This document shows, in pieces, positions 15,558-25,216 of a stretch of 64,000 nt of DNA (position 1 is the first letter of the stretch; each line of letters begins with the position of its first letter). The stretch is from Paenibacillus sp. FSL K6-0276 (GTDB lineage Bacteria; Bacillota; Bacilli; Paenibacillales; Paenibacillaceae): positions 4,030,001 through 4,094,000 of the forward strand of contig NZ_CP150276.1 in the NCBI RefSeq assembly GCF_037977235.1. Direction: 5' to 3'. Position numbers and translations under genes: made by a program. The notes under the pieces are model-generated. The model was not told where the DNA came from and searched no databases. It was given only the letters and a program-made list of their open reading frames with translations.

Positions 15558-17012
15558 TTAATGATGCACTTGTTTCATGACATAATCGGCGAGCAGGCGT
15601 GCACCATACCCCGTTGCTCCAGCTTCTGAGTACCCCACATCCTGTTTGTACTGTACCGTCCCAGCCATATCAATATGAACCCAGCTCATCGATTCTGCTA
15701 CAAAGCGCCGAATAAATAGGGCTGCTGTAATCGCACCTGCAAAGGGGGAAGTACTAACATTGCGCAGATCAGCGTAATTACTCCGAAGATCTGCTTCATA
15801 TTCATCCATTAGCGGCATGGGCCACAATCGTTCTCCATTGCGCTCACCGATCTCAACCAGGCTCTGCGTTATATCGGCATCGCCCCATATACCCGCGATG
15901 CCTAATCCCAGCGCCGCACCGACATTTCCAGTTAGCGTAGCGATATCAATAGCTTGGTTGGCTCCGATATTCGCGGCATGAATAAGCGCATCCGCTATGA
16001 TAAGTCGACCCTCACCATCCGTATTCGCAACCTGAACGGTTAGCCCGTTAGGGTAGCGGATAACAGACGAAGGCAACATTGCCTCTGCATCTGGCACATT
16101 ATCAACGACTGGAATGAGTGCGGTCACATTTACATTAGCCCGCTTCCGTACCAAAATGTCCATAGCCCCAATAACAGCAGCCGCACCGCCCATATCCATG
16201 CGTGCATCGCTGATATCACTGGCCGTCTTCACATTCATGCCACCTAAGTCAAAGGTTACTCCTTTCCCCGCCAGTGCTAACATCGGCAATTCAGGGTTGC
16301 TCTCGTAACGGATTTCAACTAAGGCAGGAGAGTGCTTACTTCCTGCTCCAACTGCAAGCAATCCATTCATCTGAAGATCCACAAGCTCCTGTCCTCGATA
16401 GATATGAACTTTCAGTGCAGCATCATCACGGTCGAAAAATTCAGCCATCCATTCCGCGAAACCGTCAGGGTTCAGTGTCCCGGGCACCTCATTCACAAGA
16501 TCGCGAGCAACTACTGCTCCTTCAGCGCGTATCTGTGCAGAAACCCGTACAGCTTCCAATTCAACCGAGGACAGCTCAGGCCAATCTATCGACTGAAGAT
16601 GTAAATCAACGGAGCCTTCCACCTTGGTAGTTCCGCGATAAGTTTGGAAACGGTACAAACCCAGAGTCCAGCCTTCAATCCAAGCTTGTAATTCATCAGC
16701 AGCAGAAATATCACTATTCCCATCTACAGCCACTGATGATAGGCGAACTAGTGAAGCACTGATTCGCCCTTCCTTCAGAATTGCACGAGCAGCAGCTCCA
16801 CCTGCTCGGCGGATCTTCTCAAGCGTAATATCCTTGCGCTTTCCCATTCCTACCGCTAACACGTCGGACTCTTCCTCAGAGCGAGCGTGTAACCAAGTCA
16901 CACTGCAGCTCTGTTTGTGGGCCGCTCCCAGCTTAAAAGGAAAAGACTCCTCGTCATAAGCTAAATAGACAATAGTATCCGCCACATTAGCGGAATCGAA
17001 TAAGATATTCAT
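15558..17012 (-). CDS. M17 family leucyl aminopeptidase
   Basis: 484 residues from the ATG at 17012 (AAGGG 6 nt upstream; the GTG at 17045 lacks a ribosome site). The M17 catalytic domain has GKGVTFDLGGMNVKTASDIS (metal ligand K and catalytic region), DARMDMGGAAAV, and the diagnostic VANTDGEGRLIIADAL. The family is a hexamer with two metals per subunit. It removes N-terminal residues from peptides in the cytoplasm. Its location just downstream of the oligopeptide transporter ATPases (41 bp) links it to digestion of the imported peptides. The N-terminal 160 residues are the more variable M17 N-domain. Confidence 0.9.
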   Translation of the reverse strand: MNILFDSANVADTIVYLAYDEESFPFKLGAAHKQSCSVTWLHARSEEESDVLAVGMGKRKDITLEKIRRAGGAAARAILKEGRISASLVRLSSVAVDGNSDISAADELQAWIEGWTLGLYRFQTYRGTTKVEGSVDLHLQSIDWPELSSVELEAVRVSAQIRAEGAVVARDLVNEVPGTLNPDGFAEWMAEFFDRDDAALKVHIYRGQELVDLQMNGLLAVGAGSKHSPALVEIRYESNPELPMLALAGKGVTFDLGGMNVKTASDISDARMDMGGAAAVIGAMDILVRKRANVNVTALIPVVDNVPDAEAMLPSSVIRYPNGLTVQVANTDGEGRLIIADALIHAANIGANQAIDIATLTGNVGAALGLGIAGIWGDADITQSLVEIGERNGERLWPMPLMDEYEADLRSNYADLRNVSTSPFAGAITAALFIRRFVAESMSWVHIDMAGTVQYKQDVGYSEAGATGYGARLLADYVMKQVHH

Positions 17013-17053
17013 CGCTGTCCCTTCTTTTCCGTAAAGTTTACTCACAATTTCAG

Positions 17054-18046
17054 TTATCGCTCTAATTTCAGCATTTCTTCATCAAATAAATGACACGCAA
17101 CCTCATGACCTGGTTCAACTTCTCGGGATATCGGCGCATGCTGCTTACAGATTTCCATACAGGAAGGACATCTCGTATGAAAACGGCAACCCGTCGGTGG
17201 ATCAACCGGACTTGGAAGATCTCCCTTCAGAATAATGCGCTCCTTCTTTAAGGTAGGATCGGGCACAGGTACAGAAGATAGTAGCGCTTGTGTGTACGGA
17301 TGCATTGGACGATCATACAAAGTATCTTTATCCGCCGTCTCTACGAGGGAACCAAGATACATGACACCGATTCGATCACTAATATGCTCAACAACACTTA
17401 GATCATGAGAAATGAATAAATACGTCAGGCCATACTCTTCCTGCAGATCCTGCAATAGATTCAGGACTTGTGACTGAATCGATACATCCAGTGCAGACAC
17501 GGGCTCATCTGCCACGATTAAGCTTGGACGAACAGACAATGCGCGGGCGATCCCAATCCGTTGTCGCTGTCCACCGCTGAACTCAAAAGCGTAGCGCTCG
17601 GCGTGGAAACTATTCAATCCCACTGTCTCTAGTAACTCGCATGATAGTTTATCCCGCTCTTTGGTCGAAAGCTTTGTATGAATGAGCAGAGGTTCAGCGA
17701 CAAGATCCTTCACCTTCATACGTGGATTAAGTGAAGCGTAGGGATCTTGGAACACCATCTGCATATCTTTACGAATAGGCCGCATTTGGTTGTCTGAGAT
17801 ATGGCTTATATTTTGACCCTTAAACCACACTTCACCGTCATTCGGTTTCAGCAAGCGAGTCACTAGTCTACCCGTAGTAGATTTACCACAACCACTCTCA
17901 CCCACAAGGCTGAACGTTTCTCCTTTACGTATAGCGAATGAGATCCCATCCACTGCATGCAAATATCTAGTAGTTCCAAAAAAGCCCTTCTTCACCGAAA
18001 AAAACTTCATCAAACTTTTAACTTCAATTAGTGGAGTCTCCTTCAC
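17054..18046 (-). CDS. Oligopeptide ABC transporter ATP-binding protein (OppF/DppF type)
   Basis: 330 residues from the GTG at 18046, which overlaps the OppD-type stop in a GTGA arrangement; AAGGAGG lies 9-10 nt upstream. Walker A is [13 protein letters not shown]-loop [13 protein letters not shown], signature [14 protein letters not shown], Walker [15 protein letters not shown], and H-loop SHDLSVV. The C-terminal oligopeptide/dipeptide domain has [16 protein letters not shown], four cysteines that bind an Fe-S or metal centre in some homologues. It pairs with the OppD-type ATPase to power uptake. A longer N-terminal extension is possible but would run into the upstream gene. Confidence 0.92.
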   Translation of the reverse strand: MKETPLIEVKSLMKFFSVKKGFFGTTRYLHAVDGISFAIRKGETFSLVGESGCGKSTTGRLVTRLLKPNDGEVWFKGQNISHISDNQMRPIRKDMQMVFQDPYASLNPRMKVKDLVAEPLLIHTKLSTKERDKLSCELLETVGLNSFHAERYAFEFSGGQRQRIGIARALSVRPSLIVADEPVSALDVSIQSQVLNLLQDLQEEYGLTYLFISHDLSVVEHISDRIGVMYLGSLVETADKDTLYDRPMHPYTQALLSSVPVPDPTLKKERIILKGDLPSPVDPPTGCRFHTRCPSCMEICKQHAPISREVEPGHEVACHLFDEEMLKLER

Positions 18047-19044
18047 AAACGTTCCCCTCCTTCCGTGTTCTCCTGCTGTGTAAGCCAACAACGGCTCTTT
18101 CGCTCTAGTCCCTCAATCGGAAGTAACTCTGGCTCCTGCGAGAGACAACGCTCTGTGACAAACTCGCAGCGTGCCGCAAACTTACAACCTGCTGGCATTT
18201 GTGAAAGGTCAGGTACATTCCCTTTAATGGAATTCAAACGACGTACATTTTGACGCAGCTTCGGAACGGATTGAATTAAACCCTTCGTATATGGATGCTG
18301 CGGTCTTGCAAATAGTTCATAAACGGAAGCTTCCTCTACTACACGGCCAGCATACATAACGACTACACGGTCGCATAGTTCGGCTACTACTCCAAGGTCA
18401 TGGGTAATGAGCAGCATTCCCATATCCTGTTCTTCTTTCAGGTGCTTCATTAGATCAAGGATTTGAGCTTGAATCGTTACGTCCAGCGCCGTTGTCGGTT
18501 CATCTGCAATCAGCAGCTTCGGGTGGCAAGACATAGCCATCGCAATCATGACGCGCTGCCTCATACCGCCAGAGAGCTGATGCGGATATTCATCCACCAA
18601 TTCTTCCGCACGTGGTATGCCAACAAGCCGCAGCATATGAATAGCATGCTCACGGGCCTTCTTCCGACCATAACCCAAATGCAGCATAATCGGCTCCATC
18701 AATTGCAAACCAATCTTCAGCACAGGATTCAGCGAAGTCATCGGTTCCTGAAAAATCATCGCCATTTCATTTCCCCGTATCTGGCGCATCTCTTTGTCCG
18801 TTACCTTCGTCAGATCAGTTCCCTCGAAGCGAACAGAACCTCCTGAGATTCTGCCCGGCGTATCCTTAAGGAGTCGCATGATCGACAGTGAGGTTACACT
18901 TTTGCCACAGCCGGATTCTCCAACTAGACCCAGCACTTCACCTTTCTTAATCACAAAATCAACACCTGCAACTGCCGTTATACTTCCATCGCCGCGTTTG
19001 AACTCCGTTTTCAGCCCTTGTACTTCCAGCAAATTTTGAGTCAT
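18043..19044 (-). CDS. Oligopeptide ABC transporter ATP-binding protein (OppD/DppD type)
   Basis: 333 residues. Walker [16 protein letters not shown]-loop [13 protein letters not shown], signature [15 protein letters not shown], Walker [16 protein letters not shown]-loop ITHDLGVV. The C-terminal oligopeptide domain has [18 protein letters not shown]. It lies 13 bp after the OppC-type permease gene and overlaps the OppF-type gene by 4 bp, the standard opp order. The ribosome site AAGGAGGGAC precedes the ATG. Confidence 0.92.
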   Translation of the reverse strand: MTQNLLEVQGLKTEFKRGDGSITAVAGVDFVIKKGEVLGLVGESGCGKSVTSLSIMRLLKDTPGRISGGSVRFEGTDLTKVTDKEMRQIRGNEMAMIFQEPMTSLNPVLKIGLQLMEPIMLHLGYGRKKAREHAIHMLRLVGIPRAEELVDEYPHQLSGGMRQRVMIAMAMSCHPKLLIADEPTTALDVTIQAQILDLMKHLKEEQDMGMLLITHDLGVVAELCDRVVVMYAGRVVEEASVYELFARPQHPYTKGLIQSVPKLRQNVRRLNSIKGNVPDLSQMPAGCKFAARCEFVTERCLSQEPELLPIEGLERKSRCWLTQQENTEGGERL

Positions 19045-19057
19045 GTCTTGTCCCTCC

Positions 19058-19969
19058 TTAGTTTTTCATTTTGGGATCAAGAGCATCGCGCAGTCCGTCC
19101 CCGACCAGGTTAAATGCAAGTACAGTCAAAAAGATAGCGATCCCCGGAAAATAAACGATATGCGGAGCAATACTTAAATAATCACGGCCCATACTTAACA
19201 TCGCGCCCCAATCGGGCTCCGTTGGCTTCGCGCCCATGCCAAGAAAGCTCAGTGACGCAGCGGCTAAGATTGCCCCGCCAATTTTCATGGATAGATTAAC
19301 GATGATACTAGGGACTGTTTCAGGAAATATATGTCGCCAAATGATTCGGGGATTCTTTGCACCCATTGAACGGGCAGCTTCAACAAACAACGTTTCCTTC
19401 ACAGACAATGTTACGCTCCGAATAATGCGGGCGAACAATGGTGTACCGAAGACTGCAACTGCAATCACAACGTTGGATAAACCAGGCCCGAGTATAGCAA
19501 CAATCCCAATGGCAAGCAGTAAATCAGGGAATGAGAACAGTACGTCACTGCCACGCATAATAATCCGATCCAGCCAGCCGCCATAATATCCACTGACTAG
19601 ACCAAGAATGGTTCCAAGTACACCCGCAATGAGCACAGAACTAAGACTGACCGCCAAAGTCAACCGTGTACCATCAATAAGGCGGCTTAGAATATCACGA
19701 CCATATTCATCCGTTCCGGCCCAGTGAGCGGCAGATGGGCCCTGCATTAGTGCATCGTAGTTTGGTTCATCAGGATTATAAGGGGTCAGAAATGGCCCGA
19801 AAATGGCAATTAAAAAAAGCAATATGACAAAAAATGCAGCCAATAGGGGCATCTTTTGTTTACTGAACTTGCGAATAAAAACACCCACGCGGCCTTTCGT
19901 TTTCTCCGGGGCTATTACCTCTCCAGGTATAGGAGAATTAGTTCCCATTACCGCCGAATTGTCGCTCAT
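19058..19969 (-). CDS. Oligopeptide ABC transporter permease (OppC/DppC type)
   Basis: 303 residues, about six membrane helices. It has the N-terminal helix [20 protein letters not shown], the conserved [20 protein letters not shown] and [16 protein letters not shown] segment, and the EAA loop [20 protein letters not shown] that docks the ATPase. It forms the heterodimeric pore with the OppB-type permease encoded 70 bp upstream. Ribosome site GGAGGGAT near the ATG. Confidence 0.92.
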   Translation of the reverse strand: MSDNSAVMGTNSPIPGEVIAPEKTKGRVGVFIRKFSKQKMPLLAAFFVILLFLIAIFGPFLTPYNPDEPNYDALMQGPSAAHWAGTDEYGRDILSRLIDGTRLTLAVSLSSVLIAGVLGTILGLVSGYYGGWLDRIIMRGSDVLFSFPDLLLAIGIVAILGPGLSNVVIAVAVFGTPLFARIIRSVTLSVKETLFVEAARSMGAKNPRIIWRHIFPETVPSIIVNLSMKIGGAILAAASLSFLGMGAKPTEPDWGAMLSMGRDYLSIAPHIVYFPGIAIFLTVLAFNLVGDGLRDALDPKMKN

Positions 19970-20039
19970 GATATCCCTCCTAATCCTAAATTCACCCTAA
20001 ATAAAACTATCGTATGTCTGTTTCTCGGTGGCATTTTAG

Positions 20040-20990
20040 CTACTGAGAAAACCTGATTTTCGGATTGAGTACGCCATATAATAAATCTACAATTAAATTG
20101 ATAAGAATAAATTGTGTTGAAAACAGCAGTAGCAAAGCTTGAATAACTGTATAATCCCGGAACAGAATGGAATCTACCAGCAGTCTACCAAGACCAGGAA
20201 TACTGAAAACTGTTTCAACCATTACCGAGCCACCAAGCAAGAACCCAAATTGAAGTCCAGCTACAGTAACGACCTGAATAAGAGAATTGCGCAGCGCATG
20301 CCTGCTGATAACAACATACTCGCGTAAGCCTTTCGCACGTCCAGTACGGATATAATCCTCCTGTAGCGTTTCTAGCATCGATGACCGTGAGTAACGAGCC
20401 AGCATCGACATAATCCCCATTCCAAGTGTAATGGAAGGAAGAATATAGGATTTCCAGGAATCTACACCGCCGGTCGGAAACCAGCCAAGCTCTACCGAGA
20501 AAATTTGAATGAGTACTAAACCTAACCAGAATCCAGGAATAGACATTCCCGAAATAGCTGTCAATGTGCCTAAGTGATCAGGCCATTTATTGCGATAAAC
20601 CGCTGAAATAACACCGATTAAAAGACCAATGACAAGCGCCCAAGCCATACTTAGAAACGTTAGCCATAAAGTAGGCATGATTCTGCTTTCTAACATATCG
20701 GTGACCGGAATCCCTGAACGGATCGAATTACCCAGATTACCACTTAGTAGATCGCTCATGTAGTTTATGTATTGATTCCACAGCGGCAGATTGAGACCTA
20801 GTTGCTCTTGAATGCCATGAATCTCTTCAAGCGTGGCGTCTTTACCCGCAATAAGTCGGGCCGGATCGCCCGGAATTAAGTGAATAAACAAAAAGACTAG
20901 TACCGATACAATGAATAGCAACGGAATAACCCCGAGGAGTCTTTGTAAAGCATATCTACCCAACTCATAAGCCCCCTTCAGTATCGACAA
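20040..20990 (-). CDS. Oligopeptide ABC transporter permease (OppB/DppB type)
   Basis: 316 residues. The first helix ends in FLFIHLIPGDPARLIAG, diagnostic for OppB-type permeases. Then come LGLNLPLWNQYINYM, the EAA loop RAKGLREYVVISRHALRNS and the final GLGRLLVDSILFRDYTVIQA, with six helices overall. The ATG is preceded by AGGGGG about 9 nt away in the mRNA. It is separated from the binding-protein gene by 86 bp that hold a strong hairpin. Confidence 0.92.
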   Translation of the reverse strand: MSILKGAYELGRYALQRLLGVIPLLFIVSVLVFLFIHLIPGDPARLIAGKDATLEEIHGIQEQLGLNLPLWNQYINYMSDLLSGNLGNSIRSGIPVTDMLESRIMPTLWLTFLSMAWALVIGLLIGVISAVYRNKWPDHLGTLTAISGMSIPGFWLGLVLIQIFSVELGWFPTGGVDSWKSYILPSITLGMGIMSMLARYSRSSMLETLQEDYIRTGRAKGLREYVVISRHALRNSLIQVVTVAGLQFGFLLGGSVMVETVFSIPGLGRLLVDSILFRDYTVIQALLLLFSTQFILINLIVDLLYGVLNPKIRFSQ

Positions 20991-20999
20991 ATGATTTAG

Positions 21000-21037
21000 T
21001 TGAGGCCGCTTCCTACCATTCTTAAGAAGCGGCCTCG
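21000..21037 (-). promoter_or_regulatory. Intercistronic hairpin after the binding-protein gene
   Basis: GAGGCCGCTTC pairs perfectly with GAAGCGGCCTC (11 bp, 13-nt loop). On the minus strand no T-run follows (CAACTAAATC), so it is more likely an mRNA-stabilising or partial-termination element that keeps binding-protein mRNA in excess over the permeases than a full terminator. Confidence 0.6.
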
Positions 21038-21076
21038 TTCAATTCTTGGGATATTAAATCTTACATTTGTTTAGCG

Positions 21077-22681
21077 TTATTTTACTTCTGCATTAAGGAC
21101 ATTAATGGAACCATCCGGGAAGACTTTGACACCTTCCAGATTCGATCTTTTGCCTGAGATGATTTGGTCAACGCCCATGAATGTCCACGGAGCATCTTCC
21201 CATACTGTTTTTTGAATATTTGCATAAATGGATTTAGCCGCTTCTGGATCAACAGCTTTGTTTGCTTCAGCGATCCATTTATCTACATTTTCATTTTTGT
21301 AATAAGCTGTATTCGAGCCAGCAGGTGGGAACATTTCACTACTGAACAAACCTCTAGTAGCGCCATCTGCATCACCGGAAGAAGGAGACCAGCTGACATA
21401 CCACATTTGTATTTTTGCTTCTTCAGGCGTTTTAGCAGCGTTAATTTGGTCGGACAATGTACCGCCTTCCATAGACTTCACATCTAACTTAATGCCTACA
21501 AGTGCCAGTTGTTGTTGGATGAATTGCATCCCCTTCATGGTTTCGGATTCATTCTCACCCCAAATTTCGGTTTCGAATCCGTCAGGATATCCTGCTTCAG
21601 CAAGCAATTGTTTAGCTTTTTCAATGTCATAGTCATAACCTGTTTGTTGGGAGTAATATTGTGTTTTGGAAGACATTGTGGAATCAAGCTTAGCGCCAAG
21701 ACCCGATTTCACAACCTTGATATAAGCATCTTTGTTGATAGCATAGTTAATGGCTTGACGTACCTTTACATCATCGAAAGGTTTTTTCATCGTATTCAAA
21801 GTTACATAACGAACAATGGTTGAATCGATAGTATCTACAGTAATTCCTTCAAGACCTTCAACCTCGGATACTTGCTCGGTTGGCATTGGATAAATGAAAT
21901 CAGCCTCACCAGTTTTTAGCATCGCAATCCGTGATCCATTCTCTGGTACGGGTCTAAAGGTTATGCTATCCACTTTCGGCAAGTCTTTTTGCCAGTAATC
22001 CGTATTCTTTTCAACAACTAGTCGATCGCCTTGCACCCACTCTTTGAACTTAAATGGGCCAGTACCTACAGGCATTTTTGTAATATCGGCACCGTTCTCT
22101 GTTAGAGCTTTCGGACTAATAATAGGTGCCATAGCTACTTTATTTAAAAATGCGTTATATGGCTCGCTGAGTGTAATAACCACTGTTTTGGCATCAGGAG
22201 TCTCCACTTTGGCTACCTTTGCGAAGCTTTTGCGCAGTCTCAGATTGTTCTTCTCATCTTGAATACGAGCGATGTTTACTTTAACCGCTTCAGCATTAAA
22301 GTCAGTACCGTCTTGGAATTTAACATTCTCTTGCAACGTAAATGTGTAGACCAACCCGTCTTCACTTATGGAATGGCTTGCGGCAAGAACAGGAACTACG
22401 TTCATATTCTCATCAAAACCCATTAGACCTTCGTACATCGTTCTGGCAGCGCTGATTGAATGTGTATCGCTTGCGTTATGTGGGTCCAGCGTAATAAAGT
22501 TAGAATTGATGGCAATTACAATGTCTTTATCATTCTTTGTAGTTGGGGTGCTAGTTTCAGTTCCGCCAGCGGTATTGCCGCCTTGTCCCTCGTTGTTCCC
22601 TTTGTTGCCGCACCCTGCAGTCATTACTACTGTAATAAGCAGCAGCATGAACATTGACCATACTTTTCCTTTTGCTTTCAT
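21077..22681 (-). CDS. Peptide-binding lipoprotein of the ABC importer (SBP family 5)
   Basis: 534 residues. A lipoprotein signal of about 23 residues ends in VVMTAGC, so C24 would be lipidated, followed by a Gly/Thr-rich linker. The extracytoplasmic solute-binding family-5 fold is shown by IAINSNFITLDPHNASDTHS, SAARTMYEGLMGFDEN, TFTLQENVKFQDGTDFNAEA and MPVGTGPFKFKEWVQGDRLV. It delivers the substrate to the OppB/OppC-type pore; di- or oligopeptides, glycopeptides and nickel are all known ligands of the family. The gene lies 89 bp after asparaginase and is the first transporter gene of the operon. Confidence 0.92.
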   Translation of the reverse strand: MKAKGKVWSMFMLLLITVVMTAGCGNKGNNEGQGGNTAGGTETSTPTTKNDKDIVIAINSNFITLDPHNASDTHSISAARTMYEGLMGFDENMNVVPVLAASHSISEDGLVYTFTLQENVKFQDGTDFNAEAVKVNIARIQDEKNNLRLRKSFAKVAKVETPDAKTVVITLSEPYNAFLNKVAMAPIISPKALTENGADITKMPVGTGPFKFKEWVQGDRLVVEKNTDYWQKDLPKVDSITFRPVPENGSRIAMLKTGEADFIYPMPTEQVSEVEGLEGITVDTIDSTIVRYVTLNTMKKPFDDVKVRQAINYAINKDAYIKVVKSGLGAKLDSTMSSKTQYYSQQTGYDYDIEKAKQLLAEAGYPDGFETEIWGENESETMKGMQFIQQQLALVGIKLDVKSMEGGTLSDQINAAKTPEEAKIQMWYVSWSPSSGDADGATRGLFSSEMFPPAGSNTAYYKNENVDKWIAEANKAVDPEAAKSIYANIQKTVWEDAPWTFMGVDQIISGKRSNLEGVKVFPDGSINVLNAEVK

Positions 22682-22770
22682 TTTTACACTCCCCTTTAGA
22701 AACGATGTATTAGAAAAAGCTCCCAGTCCGATTATTCATGAGACTTGAAGATTATTCTCGATCTTTAGAA

Positions 22771-23775
22771 TCAGACTTCCCATTGGAATACAGCACGGCG
22801 TTCGCCTACTACAGTACCGCCATCATTAACAATGGTGTTCGGTACGAGTGCATATAAACGATCAATCGTTTCTTGATTGCTATAGCCTAACCGTTCCAGA
22901 ATGGAAGAGATGATACAAGGCCAGACTTGTTCGGATCCATCGGATACTTTTAGCGAGATACCGATTCTTTCCTTTCGGAGTCCAATACCATACACGCCTT
23001 TAGCGCCGCCCTTGGCCGTCAGATTATCATCCTTTAGAAGCTCAGAGCAGACAAATTTCGTATCTGCAATCATCACCGGGTTATCGTTCATAAGCTTTGC
23101 AGTCACAGCAGCTGCGTTGCGTATTTCAATATCCTCGATTAAATCAGGACAGGCTAGCTTTAAATATGAATAAGCGATTTTGTGCAGTGGAAGTGCGAAG
23201 ATAGGTAGACCACAGCCATCAGTCCCTTGAGGAATGGATTCCTTCGGTACTTCAGCAATATAGGCCATGATCTCAAGGATCTCCTGTTGCACGGGATGGT
23301 TAGGCTCATAATAAGTATTTATATCCCAACCCATATATTTGCTAAGGCCCATTAATCCAGCATGCTTACCTGAGCAATTATGAAAGATTTTGCGAGTGGG
23401 CTCATACGCCCGATGGCGCTCCGCTTTGGCTTCCTCATTCAGTGGGTATGTAGAACAACAATGAAGTCCCTCTTCTTTTAATCCCATTTTCTGAAAAAGA
23501 GATTCAAGTGCTTCAATATGAAAGGCCTCTCCCCGATGCGAAGCAGTAAAGAGTGAGGCTTCCTTACTCGTCAAACCATAAACTTCATCGATCCGACGCT
23601 TCATAACCGGTAAAGCTTGGAATGGTTTAGCAGCTGAACGAAGATAGGTCATATGCTCCGGATTACCTGCTTTATATAAAATGTTACCTTTCACATCGAC
23701 TACGCTAACTGCACCATAATGCACATTCTCCAGTAAGCCACCGCGATATTCTTCTACTAAAGTTGTAAACCCCAT
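22771..23775 (-). CDS. L-asparaginase II family protein (PF06089 type)
   Basis: 334 residues, the usual length of the asparaginase II family that is unrelated to AnsA/AnsB. Signatures are VEEYRGGLLENVHYGAVSVV, MTYLRSAAKPFQALPVM, FTASHRGEAFHIEALESLF, the central HNCSGKHAGLMGLSKYMGWD and PQGTDGCGLPIFALPLHKIA. In characterised relatives it hydrolyses asparagine to aspartate and ammonia. Here it is the first structural gene after the ROK repressor, upstream of a peptide importer, M17 peptidase and fucosidase. Action on asparagine set free from glycopeptides, or on a related amide, is inferred. No signal peptide. Confidence 0.85.
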   Translation of the reverse strand: MGFTTLVEEYRGGLLENVHYGAVSVVDVKGNILYKAGNPEHMTYLRSAAKPFQALPVMKRRIDEVYGLTSKEASLFTASHRGEAFHIEALESLFQKMGLKEEGLHCCSTYPLNEEAKAERHRAYEPTRKIFHNCSGKHAGLMGLSKYMGWDINTYYEPNHPVQQEILEIMAYIAEVPKESIPQGTDGCGLPIFALPLHKIAYSYLKLACPDLIEDIEIRNAAAVTAKLMNDNPVMIADTKFVCSELLKDDNLTAKGGAKGVYGIGLRKERIGISLKVSDGSEQVWPCIISSILERLGYSNQETIDRLYALVPNTIVNDGGTVVGERRAVFQWEV

Positions 23776-23803
23776 CTGTACAACCTCCCTCGATGTAATT
23801 ATT

Positions 23804-24961
23804 TTAATCCAATGCGAAAAAACGATTTTGCGATAGTAGTCCCGATCCGATAATTACACCATTCTCGTTCAACATCGAACGATGAATGGAGAAAGACCCA
23901 CGAAGGGGTTCCCATATGAAGCGTGAAAGATAGAGCTTCTCGACTGCTTCATAAATATCCGGGAATTTGTCTACGAGTTCTCCACTCAAGATCACACTAT
24001 CGGGGTTATACATGCATACGACATTGTTGATTGTAATCGCCATATACATGAGCGCACGCTCGATCAAATGAATAGCCCAATGCTCTCCTGCATCCTTTGC
24101 TTCAAATAACTCCTCGATCGTGCGAATCGGACGAATCCGATTGGCTTCTGACAACAACGAGCTGATATTTATATAGGTCTGTAAGCAACCCGCCTTACCG
24201 CACTCGCACATCATTCCGTTAGGATCCACTGTCGTATGCCCTATTTCACCAGCACTGTTTATCACCCCGCGATAAATCTCTCCCTCGAGAATCATCGCCG
24301 AGCCAACGCCTTGCCCGAAGCCCAATAGTGCGGTACGGACAGATCCAACAGCAGCACCTTTGAGGTGTTCAGCAAGAGCTCTAACTTTCAACTCATTATC
24401 TACAGCAATTTCAAAACCGGTTAGTTCCTTTAGGCGTTTAGCTAAGGCTACATTCTTCCATCCAAACTGAACCGAGAAGACGACAATACCTTCTTCGTTA
24501 TTCACAATGCCGGGAAGTCCAACGCCAATACCTACGATACGTGTTCTGTCAATCAGGTGCTGCTGACTCAGTTGTTCAATCGCTTCATTAATTCGTTCTA
24601 GCGTCTTGTCTACACTCTCGTCCGGTATACGTGGGTATTGCCTGCTGCAGAGAAGCTTGCCTTGTAAATCTACGATGCCAACATTCATAAGACTGCGATC
24701 CAGTTCAACCCCAACCGACAACACAGAAGCGTCAACCATAGCTATCAATGTTGATTTCCGACCTAATCCTGACGATACCTGATCCGAATCGAGTAGATAT
24801 CCTTGCTCAGTTAATTCCCCAACAATTCGACTTACAGTGGTAGGACTCATACCCGTTTGTTTAGCGATGGAAGCGCGAGAAATCGGTTGTTGGTTTTTAA
24901 TGATTTCGAAGACCGTCAATCGATTTTGCCGCTTCATAAAATCCTGATCGTGCTTTTTCAC
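23804..24961 (-). CDS. ROK family transcriptional repressor (NagC/XylR type)
   Basis: 385 residues from the GTG at 24961 (AGGAG 7 nt upstream); the longer frame to 25036 lacks a ribosome site. The N-terminal winged helix is FMKRQNRLTVFEIIKNQQPI, SRASIAKQTGMSPTTVSRIV (recognition helix) and GELTEQGYLLDSD. It is followed by the ROK sugar-binding domain with SVGVELDRSLMNVGIVDLQG, GVGLPGIVNNEEG and zinc motif GMMCECGKAGCLQTY. The glycine-rich kinase loop is degenerate (GVELDRS instead of DLGGTK), as in regulators. It is first in the operon and so probably autoregulated, derepressed by a sugar such as fucose, GlcNAc or a phosphorylated derivative. Confidence 0.88.
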   Translation of the reverse strand: MKKHDQDFMKRQNRLTVFEIIKNQQPISRASIAKQTGMSPTTVSRIVGELTEQGYLLDSDQVSSGLGRKSTLIAMVDASVLSVGVELDRSLMNVGIVDLQGKLLCSRQYPRIPDESVDKTLERINEAIEQLSQQHLIDRTRIVGIGVGLPGIVNNEEGIVVFSVQFGWKNVALAKRLKELTGFEIAVDNELKVRALAEHLKGAAVGSVRTALLGFGQGVGSAMILEGEIYRGVINSAGEIGHTTVDPNGMMCECGKAGCLQTYINISSLLSEANRIRPIRTIEELFEAKDAGEHWAIHLIERALMYMAITINNVVCMYNPDSVILSGELVDKFPDIYEAVEKLYLSRFIWEPLRGSFSIHRSMLNENGVIIGSGLLSQNRFFALD

Positions 24962-25049
24962 AGGCATTCTCCTAATTATTTTCTCCAGTGTATTAATCAA
25001 ACTAATAAAACTATAAAAACAAGAAAATATTCGCAAATTAAGCTGTAAT

Positions 25050-25174
25050 ATTATAATGTTTGACTTGAATTTTTGTTTAATTTATCCAGTGATGGGATTA
25101 ATAATAAAGGCTCATTGGTTGTATGTCAATATAAATGACATATTTTTTATTCAGAATAAATGAAAGCGGTTAAT
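25050..25174 (-). promoter_or_regulatory. Probable promoter region of the ROK-Opp-fucosidase operon with a cre-like site
   Basis: A perfect TATAAT (25050-25055, minus strand) lies 88 bp before the GTG start; the -35 about 17 bp upstream is weak (AAACAA). ATGAAAGCGGTTAAT at 25160-25174 resembles a catabolite-responsive element but lacks the terminal CA. The surrounding DNA is very A/T-rich, and no clear ROK operator palindrome was identified. Confidence 0.35.
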
Positions 25175-25216
25175 TTGTGATTTTTATAACAATCTCATTC
25201 AATACATAACATAAAC

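Noticed and set aside
24962..25036. N-terminal extension of the ROK repressor
   Set aside because: No ribosome site for the upstream start, and the extension is hydrophobic and unlike ROK proteins; GTG 24961 has AGGAG at 7 nt.
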